Origin: Cyprinodon diabolis
Taxonomy: Eukaryota > Chordata > Actinopteri > Cyprinodontiformes > Cyprinodontidae
Length of the DNA: 64,000 nucleotides
Direction of reading: 5' to 3'
NCBI GenBank assembly: GCA_030533445.1
Contig: CM060068.1
Coordinates: 30,986,510-31,050,509, forward strand
Below the pieces are notes generated by a model, which saw nothing but the letters and a program-made list of their open reading frames with translations, did not search any database and was not told where the DNA came from. Below are positions 53,901-64,000 of the stretch, piece by piece (within the stretch, counting starts at the first letter, position 1; every line of letters starts with the position of its first letter). The position numbers were made by a program, and so were the translations under genes.

Positions 53901-56900
53901 CCGTTGCAGTTTTCCATCAGAAAGAAAGCAGAGCAACCAATTTCTCTAAGGAAGCAAAATAATGACCCATTTGGACCCACCACCAAGTGTGCATGAGGGT
54001 GTATGCCTCTTTCAGCATGCTAACCATGTTATCAAATTGAAGGGGCACACAAGTCTTTATGTGTTATTACCATATCCCCACACACATTCACAAGCAAAGA
54101 ACTGCACGGTCTCTTTGTCCTGTCTTCATTTTTTTTCTTGCCTATACCGCGGAGCTGTAACAGCTTGTTAAACAGTGACATCCATTGACTCCCAGACCCC
54201 CTGCAGAGCACATCTCCTTGCAGTCAAGCTGCACGCACTCTACATGTGCCAGCCGTCACTCCACGTCTTTGGGAAAGCTGTGGTTACTCCACAGAGACGA
54301 GCTTGATCTGACTGTCAGATCAGGCCTGTATTTTGAAAATAAAGAAAGAGAAATAAATAACAGTATGAAGACAAAAAAGAAAAAACAGGAAAAAGCATGC
54401 AAAAAATGATAGCTGGAAAAAGGTGTTAAAAAAACTGAACTCTGCGCCCAACATGAACCTAAATGACCTACAGCATGTAACTAATGTCAGTCGCATTTTT
54501 AGAATTGCATCCAGAGAGCCGTCAGAGGCAAATGGCAGAAAATCTCCCAATTAGAAACACAGGTTTTATTTTAAACAGATTAAAATTCCATTTTCTTGAT
54601 TACTTTAACTTTTAATAAATGCAAAATATCCGAATATTATAAATATTTATAAATATGAATATGCAGTAGTTTAAGAGTATTTTAGGAGAAAATGTTTTCA
54701 GTATATTAAAGGTCACACTTCACTTTTGTAATGAATTAGTAAAAATTATGGTAAAATAAAAACAAGTGTTATTTAAATTCCAGTTTAAAGGTTACTTTTC
54801 AGCCTTGTAGAGACGAGGTTTTCTGGATTTTTATGAATGTTTTTTGTACCAACCTTTCAATTTTGATTCATTTAATAAATAATGACATGGTGAAAAGGAA
54901 GATGTCTGCTTTGAATAATCTAGATATTCCTAACAGCTATTTATATTTATTTTGAGCAGCAGATGTGTTATGAAGACTGCCAGATGCATTCTACCAAAGC
55001 CAAAGGATTTATTCTACCGTTTACTATTGTTTATTTGTGCTCTTTGTTTGATCAGATGATTGGTGTTTGAAGAAATTATATATTTTCTGTTTAATAATCT
55101 ATTCAATCAGTACTAAATGGACAACTGATTTAAAACAGCTTGAAATCTCCTCCTCTATATATAGATCACCAGCATGGTAAAACATTCATCCTATTCTTCT
55201 GTTTTGTTAATTTTTTTTTGAGTCAGCTATTGTTGTTGTATTGATACCTCTGACGTAAACAACACACCCAAGCCTGTCCTCCCCACCATGGGCGGTTCTA
55301 GACAGAGGCCAACAGGGGCCAGTGCCCCTGTAGAACTGATGGTGGCCACTGTACAGAAGACATAATACAGAATCAGTTTGTGATAAATAAATTATGATAT
55401 GCACTGGAACAGAAACCACAACTAATATATCCCTTGGATTTATTTTTACAGTTTTATTTTGTTTATTATTTAAAAATTAAGTTGTTGCACTTTTAGATTC
55501 GGTCATATTAACATGGAATTGCAGTTTTTATTTGTTAGATCTAAGGATTCCAGAGCTGAAAATGGCTCTTAGGTTTACTTAATGTATACCATGACATTTG
55601 CACTGTTTTTTTTTTTATTTATTTTTTAACTCTTTTGTTCAGTGCTAAAATGAAAAATCCCTGGTAAATTTGGCCTGGAACAGTAATCTTCAAACTCTGG
55701 AGGAGGTGTTTGAACAAGAATGATTTATAGGAGTGAGATTTATCATCTTTGAGGAGAGAGTTTAATACAAATCAGGTTCCAGAATCACATTTTGATATCT
55801 CTCTTCATTGAAATTGCCTTTTAATTATGACAAGGCTTTTTAATCCATTTCGGAAGATGTCTCCATCAAAAATTGTTTATTATTGGCAGAAAGTAGATTT
55901 TTCTGGTTTTTAAATGAATAAGGCCAACTCACCCAACTTTTTCCCAGTGCACTAAAATCCAAATTCTTCCCAAAGGTTGCACAAGATAATGGAAAATAAA
56001 TATGCTTTCTAATGATATAAAATGTATTTCATATAGAGTCATGATAAGCTAAACACAAGCTTGACTTTCAGCTAAGTTTAGATAAAATCCATCACTGAAA
56101 CCATTACTGATTCTAAAAAAGATGCTTTTTTTTATCCACCCCTTTATTATGTCTTTCCACAAAATTTGACTTCATAATCAAATTATTTTTAAATTAGGAA
56201 TATTAATTATGATTTATGAATGACACAAGCATTAAAAGGATTTTAACTTTTTAAGCTGTAATGTCTTAGTGTAGATCCAAGCATTTGCATAATTTCAGAA
56301 AAGTTATTTTTCAAGACGATATACAGCCCATGGTGAATATACATACTTAGTAATGGCTGCCCTTTAAAAAAAAAGCCTCTCCTATGTAACTTGAGGGTCA
56401 GATTAATTGCTGAATGGGTCATTTGACCAAGAGCGCTGCTTCACAGCAGCTTGAGCTTCCCTTAAACAGCCCGATCTAGCCCTTAAAAGTTGCTGTTAGG
56501 AGAGGAGACAAAACCAATAGGACTCTTGGTCAAACTTAATTATGTTCACATACAAAAGAAATAAAAGATAATGCTTAAATTTGGGGTATTGCATTGTTTC
56601 CAGTGGCCTAAAGGTTGGAATTCGCAGGTCTAGCGCCCCTAGTGGCTCAAAATTACACAATGCACTTTAAGACATAAAAACTACAGTAGTGTTGATGCAT
56701 CCATAACAGGCACGTTAGCCTTTAAGGCTTTTAAGATTTAAAATTCAACGCTTAGACTTTTTTGAACATGTTCAAAATGATAAAGATTCCTTTAGATAAT
56801 ATGCACCATAGGCAGAGACATTTTGGATTTATCTTGGTAAACAAAGGCTCACACAATTTAGCTTGAACTCTCAAAGTACATTTATATACACATGCTGGAG

Positions 56901-57465
56901 AGAGACTAAATTAATAAATGATTAAGATTAATGATAAATAAATGATTATTTAACCAGATTCTAAGATGTGTTTGTTATCTTCATTTTGTGTGAGACAATG
57001 GATCGAAAGTGTAAAAAAAAAAAAAAAACTAATTCCGTGCTTTAAAATATTCTTTAAGCTTATATCTTCCTGTTTAGAGTAATAGTCTTATTTCATACTA
57101 AAAACAATTTTATTTTCCCTAAAATCTTAAATCTTATATTTTTTCATATAACCACAAACCTTCCATATTAATCATTAACCAACCATGCCTGAATGTACTT
57201 TGATCTTAAAGGGGTTCCTTCTAGAGCCATCCAGTGGCGTTCTTCTTGCCACTCCTTCTTAAAGGCTAGAATTGAGGACTGGATGTCTCAAAGTTATCTA
57301 AGCTGTGGATCCATGTACAGATGATCAACAGGCAATAGAGCAACTAAAGGATTCTTCACTGTTTCTCTGAATAATACTCTCCTTTCTGATCAGTTTAGGT
57401 GGACTACAAACCCTGGCAACTGTGTCAGGCTTTTTTTCTTTTTCAGAATATGAATTAAATATAAG
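50930..57465. other. Intergenic, no gene seen
   Basis: Mostly AT-rich and low in recognisable repeats. 51590-51730 and 52280-52840 are non-repetitive, with octamer-like (atttgcat) and TAAT-type sites. 'gggcggttctagac' near 55289 looks like a DNA element edge. No gene supported. Confidence 0.45.
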
Positions 57466-57960
57466 GGGCTGCACAGTGGAACAGTGGGTAGCACTGCTTC
57501 CTTGCAGTAAGAAGGTTCAGGTTCAATTCCCAGACTGGGGTCTTTCTGCATGGAGTTTGCATGTTCTCCGTGGGCTCTCTCCAGGTACTCCAACTTCCTC
57601 CCACAATCCAAAGACATGACTGTTAGATGAATTTGCCTCTCTAAATTATCTTTAGGCAAAAAAACACAGTTTTTTCTCACACACTGTTTACATTTGATCA
57701 TTCCAGCGATTTAAGAAATGGAAATGTCATGAAAGGTGTACAAATCAAAATTTCGTTTTGTATACAAAATGACAACAAAAGTTGTCTAAGTCTAAGAGTG
57801 TGTGTGCATGGTTGTGTGTCTTTATGTGTCTCTGTTTTGCCCTGCGACAGACTGGCAAACTGTCTAGGGTGTGCCCCGCCTCTCGCCCTCAGGGTCACAG
57901 ATGTGCACCGGCCCCAGTGCAACCCTGAGGAGGACTAAGTGGAAATAAATGGATGGATGA
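57466..57960 (+). repeat. Teleost interspersed repeat with nested LINE tail
   Basis: 'ggggctgcacagtggaac', 'gtttgcatgttctcc', 'ccctgcgacagactggc' and 'gtgccccgcctctcgccc' ending in 'aatggatggatga' form a very common fish repeat. A LINE tail (about 57685-57790, as at 21715) is inserted in its middle. Confidence 0.8.
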
Positions 57961-59451
57961 ATTAGATGTAGCTACCTCAAAACTTAAGGTATTGTTTTTA
58001 ACATAATCCTGTTTTTGCCTCTTTATCTCTGACATGTCCGCTCTGTTTTTGTTGTCTTCATAATGCTTTCTGCTCACTTGCGTTCTCTAACAAAACTCTG
58101 ATGTCTTCACAGAACAGCTGGATTGATACGAAGACACACAGATGGACCCTGTTATATGCTGCTTACACTTCTAAAGGTAATGAATTACACTAAACTCTTG
58201 TTAGATAACTGAAACTAAAAGGGTCTAATTTTTTGATAACTTCCTTCTTAAAATGTCAATAGGTATTAAGTTGCTTCCTCATCTGTTTTTCTATTTTATC
58301 TATCAAAGTTACGCACAAAGAGCCTCGTTATATACATTTCTGTAGCTGAGATCCTATGTTTTCAGAGTTTCTGGTGTACAAAGCTGACATTTTCACCCCG
58401 TTTAAGAGGCAGCAGTGTTGTGTCTTCTTCAAAGGTAGGCTCTCCTTATTTTCAGGGGACTAGAGACTCACACATTCTGTAATGTCCAGACCTTAATGTG
58501 TGTGAAGGTGTGAAGGAAAACAAAAACAGCATGTGAGCTGTTGATCTCTTCGGTTTACTAACTTTTAGGTGTAAAAGCACCCATGTGTGTTTTTAACACG
58601 TGTTTGTGCATGTGCTTCCCTTTGTAGGAGGTCAGACACTCCCACACTGTGAGGGATTATTATGGGATTAGCGTTTTCTCAGTTACCACGGTGAGATGAT
58701 AATCAAAGTGGCCGTCCACTGATCTCTTCAGGGATAGCGGCGTCAATCAAACAGGAGGCTCTGAGACACAGGGAGGGGAAAAGTGCTTGCTGTGAGCGTG
58801 AACATGTGTTGGACGCTCTCCTTAAGCCGGGTGTTACATGTTGTGTTCATGTGTTGATGTATTGTGAGAATCAGCTGTCAGCTGTTGAATGGAGAAAACA
58901 GAAAAAGGTTGTTTTTTTTCCTTTTTTTTCTCCCATCAGAAAATGAGTGAACTTATGTTATATAGAAATAAAATATGGCTCTCACTCCCGTCCTTGCCTC
59001 CAGATGGTCCCTGTGGAGAGAGGTTGATTATCTGTCCCATCTGAGCCAGGGAACCTGAGAGTGTTGATGTTGGGTGGGCAGTGTGGTACCACGCCAAGTC
59101 TCCTGTCCCCAGGAGCCGGAACACGATCCCCTTTACCTGCTCCCCCTCCTCCCTGTCTCTCTAGTCCTCCACCCTCCCTCCACCAGCTTGACTTACTGCA
59201 GCTCCCCACAGCCCTTGTCCCCACCTTGGGATAGACTTTCCTCGATCCTCAGAAGACATGGAATGGATTACAGAAATACCTGAACATGCTGGAAAAAGGT
59301 GTCAAGTGTGACAAAAAGAGGGAAGGAGCAACATTCAGTTGGTAAAAAGTGGTAAAAGGGAATTAAGCAAAGGAGCTGTTCCAAGGTCCTCTTTAGTATA
59401 CCCATTAATAACAAGAAGTCAATGATGATCAAGCTATAACTGTTTTGATTT
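57961..59451. other. Intergenic, no gene established
   Basis: 58985-59230 is GC-richer, with a minus-strand open frame of about 80 codons of biased Gly/Arg composition. I see no family similarity. 58620-58780 is non-repetitive. Confidence 0.4.
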
Positions 59452-59511
<60 letters not shown>

Positions 59512-59547
59512 TTTTGCTTGCTTGCTTGCTTGCTTGCTTTCTTTCTA
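59452..59547. repeat. Compound microsatellite (CTGT)n-(CTTT)n-(GCTT)n
   Basis: Three tetranucleotide runs follow each other within about 95 bp, suggesting stepwise change of one repeat unit into the next. Confidence 0.97.
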
Positions 59548-60854
59548 ACTGCTAATCAGGCCAAGTCTTTGAATGTGATCTGAGCTTATCAGAGCTGCCT
59601 GTCAGAGCCACGGGGGTCAAAGAGCAGTACTGTTGGACCAGAGCATGGTCAGAACCAAACACAGCTGCGAACAGTTTTAACACTTAAAACTCTTAAAAAA
59701 CTTTAAGAAAAAGCAATCTACCCTGCTGAAAGTTACACTTTCAGGATACCGGTTGTTTTGATTTTAATCTGCTTATTAGCGGGTTAAAGTGTCCCACTAC
59801 AGTATAGCTGTTGAAAAAAAAAAAACACTAATAGCTAATAAAAAAACAACAACAAAACAAACCCTTATATTCTAAAGTAAAATAACTTAATAAATGTGTT
59901 TCGGGAATTTTTCTGCTGCAACTTTTTAAAACTTGAAGATGTACCGCTGACAATGGAAGAAAAGTGTCATTCATCACCATGAAGATCTAGATTTACAGGA
60001 TGAATTATGCAATGCAGTTCAAAAGCATTGTAAAGTGGTGGTAATACACTGATTTTTCCTTGAATTGCCTTACAATAATTCTGCTGATCACACCCTTTTA
60101 TGCAATATCCACCTTCCAAAAAAAAACAAAAAAAACAAGAAACACAGGAGATAAGGTCTTATGTATGCATTTATTTATTAATAAAATGACAGTACTAAAT
60201 GTAGTTGGAATAAGAAAATGTTTCAGTAATGTGTGTTGTTAATTAGTTTTTTTACTTTATTTTATTAATTTTTTTTTTCTATTACTATCCCTCATTGAAG
60301 CATCTTTCACTCATTCCCAGCTCTGCAACCCAGCCTCCTTTTCAATGTATACCTACTGATTTATTCCTAAACCTGAGCACTTTAGAAGACAAGAACAACA
60401 ACATGTATATGTTATATGTATGGAAAATAAGAAATAAAAGCAGAAATTTTGTAGAGCATAAGTATCAAAGAAACCTCTAAAAAAAAACCTTCGGGTTTTC
60501 GAGTTTAGTCTCTTCAATAGACATCACAATTCAATTTTATAATGTTTAGCTCCAAAACATATTCACATTTAATGACTGACAGTGTTCCCCCTAAGAATAT
60601 TATTTCTAAACATGATATGTGCACGTATGTAATTGAAGGCTACAATAAACAAGGTTGTCCATATTTTTTAGTAACCGACAGACATGTCTCTGTATAATTA
60701 ATGTTTTATTGCTGTATTCATTCCACAAGAAATATTTGAAAACAATGACTTCAACATAAAAGGAGATTAAATAATTTAATCTTTGTTGTTTTATAAAATC
60801 TTTCCTAGAGTTGAGGGCACAACAACTTAAATAAAATTATCTTTTTTATTTGTC
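59548..60854. other. Intergenic, no gene seen
   Basis: AT-rich with A- and T-runs; nothing recognisable. Confidence 0.5.
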
Positions 60855-61075
60855 GCTGTGACAAGAAATCCCATGATGCTTTGCGAGGGGAGCAGATATA
60901 TCCCCTGGGATCTATCATCTCAACTAGTTAACGTCGATGATCACTACTTTTTAAGGTGCATTGTGGGAAATATCAAGTCCACTACTTTTTCATCCACTAG
61001 ATGTTCATACACTAATTTAAAATGGCATAACCACTATATAATGCCCCATATAGTGATTAGGGCAGACATTCGGAC
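60855..61075. repeat. Possible DNA-transposon fragment
   Basis: 'tcccatgatgctttgcg', 'gcattgtgggaaata' and 'actatataatgccccatata' resemble a family of short fish DNA elements. Ends and duplications are not visible. Confidence 0.4.
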
Positions 61076-61874
61076 AGAGCCCCAGTTTAAATAACTTTTA
61101 GCAGTTCTTTCAAAATTGAGAAAACAAGAGTAAATATATTTTAAGCTGTGAGACTGCTTTTAGGGGAGACCTCAGGCATCACCTGAATGACGGGCCCCTA
61201 ATGGCAGGAATGAAAAAAGAAATTGGAGAAAGTGTTTAAAAGACTCGAGTTAATGCATAGGTTTACATGAAGTCAATACGGCAGGCCCTTTTAACATTTA
61301 TTAAAAGCACTCTTCTCTCTGTCATTCCATTTGTAGATCACTTAAAGAGGATCCTTCATGTTCAAAATCACCTTTCCAGACAGAACTGGAATAACGGATT
61401 TCCTAAATTGCATTTTTGCAGCAAAAACTTAACCGAAAAAGTAAAAAAACACAAAATTGTACTTGTAAGAATTACATTTTATATATCTAAAAATGTTTAC
61501 ACATATTAACTGTCCCCTTTGCCATGTTTCAGCCTTACTTAATATGTATTTCTGATACCAAAAATATGTTTCTTTCTGATCAAAGTAATACAAATTATGA
61601 CCAGTAACAATAGGAATATGGAGATCTAAAATTAATTTTTAGACATCCTTGATGTTTATTTTAGATGTGAAGAATTGTCATTTAGTTTAGAATTTTCATT
61701 TTGAGAAGAAATAAATGTATTTCAGATATCAAAAATATCTATTCAGACAAACTAATAAATATTTAAAAGCCCTGCCACAGCCTGTTCTAATCACGATAGC
61801 ATTACGGGAAATCTAGTTTGCTGTTTGAAGGTTAGTGCATCAATATATTATATTCATAGGAGATGATAGAACCC

Positions 61875-62400
61875 ATCAGCAGGTGAAGATGTGGCATAAA
61901 CAAATTCTTCAAACGGGTAGGACCTGTGCATCATCTCATGGGGTTCCTTCTCATTTTATTTCTGTCTTCTATTATGCATTAGATAAGTGGCAGTTGTTCC
62001 TTATAATGTTGTTATCACACCTCAATGTGCTCTTACCGATATTAATTACTTATAAATATGTGTTAAAAAAGTCTGTATAATGCTGCAAATGTGAGGCACG
62101 GATAACGTTGTAGTTGTATAGACTTAGGCTTAAACTTTAATTTTCATAATTTGTATACAAAACAAATTTTTTTGTTTTACATTTTTCAGACAGAAAATGA
62201 GCAGAAGCATGCAGCAAAATGATTTTATTATATATTATATTTTATTATATCTTTAATTTTTTAAGTGCAGCAGTGATAAAAAAAAAAATTGGTGCAAAAA
62301 CATATTGATTTATGTATGTGTAGGATTGCGAAGTGAAATGTAGCGCTCATAAAGATAACTGAATATGAAAAAACATCTGTGCAGTCTTAAAGCCATCTCC
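61875..62400 (+). repeat. Unnamed interspersed repeat, copy 2
   Basis: Related to 17765-18110 ('gtgaagatgtggcataaa', 'catctcatggggttcc', 'ctcataaagataact'). An inverted LINE tail (about 62120-62285) interrupts it. Confidence 0.75.
62120..62285 (-). mobile_element. Inverted LINE 3' tail
   Basis: On the minus strand it carries 'atcactgctgcacttaaaa' and the 'tttgtatacaaa' region found at 21715-21832 and 57690-57790. It inserted into the unnamed repeat copy 2. Confidence 0.65.
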
Positions 62401-64000
62401 CTATGAATATTTAATTTTGCTGAGAATTAATTTAGCTCATTCTTCAATTAAATCCTCATCCAAAGGACATGGTATGTTTTTGTTTTTTAACACGCAATGT
62501 GTCTAGCATACCTAGTGAATGATTTTCTCTGTATTGTTCTCACAAAACTATGAGAGGACTGCTGATTAAATCCGGATATAAAACATCAAGGGTGGAGTTT
62601 TCAGAACAAATCCTGCTCCCGACCAGCTTAGCTCAGAGGAGAATGTTACTATGACAACAAAAACAGAGGTTGAGTAAACTCTCTTGATGAAATGAAAAAC
62701 TCAGTTTTCTTGATTCCAGGTTTAAAAAAACTGAGTTTTCAGTAAACCTGCTTTTTAAAACAGGCCCCTGGACTTTTATGAGTCCAATTCATAAGCTGTC
62801 AGTTGTCCCTGCTGCCACTTTCTGGTTTAGGGGGAACTTCTTGTTCTGCCAAATAATGTTAAATAATCTTTTTAAAAAATACCCGCATCTGGATTATGAT
62901 GTGGATCATCACCAAAATTCAGTGGACTGTTTTTCGGATAGAGATGCACCTTTGGTAAAAAAATTTCATTACAATCCGTTCATTACTTTTCAAGTTATCC
63001 TTTAAACAGACAAAAAAACAAACACACAAACTTGACTAAAAATATAACCTCCTTGGTGGAGGTAACAAAGAAGAGGAAGGCAAAGAAGATTCAATAAAAA
63101 AGTTTATCCAAAGCTTTCTTTCAAACAAGTGTTTCATTTAAGTTCTGTGTGAGAATATGTTGCTCCCATAAAACACTTTATCCACAAACCTTTACCAGAT
63201 GCAAATGTTCACTAACCCTTGAAAGATCTGACAAAAAAGATGATGGTTTAGTTTAATTTAAAAGAATCCAACCAACCCGACTACTAAAAATTAGTCTAAC
63301 ACACCAAGAAGTATTGTTAGATAAAAGGCATGCTTAAGAAGTAGATATTTCTAAGTAGGTTAAATAACTTGCTTTCTTTTTTAAGATTTAAACCTGACAA
63401 ATGAAATTAAAGAAGTTGATTATTATGTGTTTCATATAAGGTGAGTGTAATTTGATTTATATTTTGAAATGGTAAACTGGTTTTGTATAATATATATATA
63501 ATAAATATAATAAATAAATATATATAATAAATATATATAATAATAAATTCCTCATATCCTATTTACAAGGAACGAGAGAGAAATAGAAAAGCAAACTACA
63601 TTTCTGTCTTTTTTTCTTACTTTTTCTTCCTCTGACTGGAACCAAAACCTGATTCTGCTTTTGATAAACAGAATTTTCATATTTTTTTTAATTGAATTAG
63701 TTCCAGACAATCTAAATTTCACTCAATTAATGTTGTATCACACTTCAGTTTTAGTACCTTAAGAAAGCTAATTCAGTTAATATATGCATTCTAATGCAAA
63801 AATTTGAAAGTAGATAATTTTCTTGTATTTCCCACCTCTTTAGTGGAGTACTGAGAAACATTGCACTGCATTCAAAAGAGGGCAGTGTAACCACACTTGC
63901 AGGTGATGCTTTATCCTTTTTTCTTTATAGAAACATTGTTTTATTTGTGCACACCATGTAAATATATTGCAGTTTTTTAACTTTGCAGTCAAGCGTCTTA
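62401..64000. other. Intergenic, no gene seen
   Basis: AT-rich. An imperfect (TATAA)-type tract lies at 63487-63548. Nothing else is supported. Confidence 0.5.

Noticed and set aside
58982..59224. 80-codon Gly/Arg-rich minus-strand frame
   Set aside because: Low-complexity composition from a GC-rich patch; no family match.

Overview
The window looks like AT-rich teleost fish nuclear DNA. It holds spaced, spliced vertebrate exons, fish-type Tc1/mariner, hAT-like and LINE repeats, and abundant microsatellites. I see no prokaryotic features, CRISPR array, tRNA or rRNA.

Positions 113-40851, minus strand: the 5' two thirds of one gene, a P4-type ATPase (phospholipid flippase) that I identify as ATP11A. 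I rebuilt 19 coding exons from splice sites and protein similarity. They join in frame to about 742 residues: N-terminus, M1-M2, actuator domain with DGES, M3-M4 with PVSM, phosphorylation site D414 in DKTGT, nucleotide-binding domain (SPDE, KGAD) and the start of the second half of the P domain (TGDK). The rest of the gene lies left of position 1. Exon 1 codes only 13 residues and sits in a CpG-rich promoter-like patch (about 40850-41345). It is separated from exon 2 by a 23.8 kb intron.

Positions 17007-40812 (intron 1): a repeat-rich zone. It holds an apparently intact Tc1/mariner transposon with a 340-residue DD34E transposase (19754-21359), two related hAT-type non-autonomous elements with 8-bp duplications, a TTAA-flanked MITE, LINE fragments with nested insertions, Tc1 relics, several copies of a 'gggctgcaactaacgatta' repeat, a SINE-like unit and long (TA)n tracts. 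The smaller introns hold a LINE tail, a hAT-like element and a 270-bp near-perfect palindrome in intron 3.

Positions about 41350-64000: sequence upstream of ATP11A, with no gene I can establish. It contains a (TCTA)n tract, a LINE relic into which a Tc1/IS630-type element (48091-49769) inserted, a common teleost interspersed repeat, LINE tails, microsatellites, one weak orphan exon candidate, and single-copy stretches that could be conserved non-coding DNA.

I did not find a convincing new biological system. The best leads are a GC-AG intron just before the catalytic DKTGT exon, tandem splice donors at exon 11, a Gly-to-Ala change at a conserved exon junction, the intronic palindrome, the intact young Tc1 element, and an intron-containing but internally deleted Tc1-like transposase.
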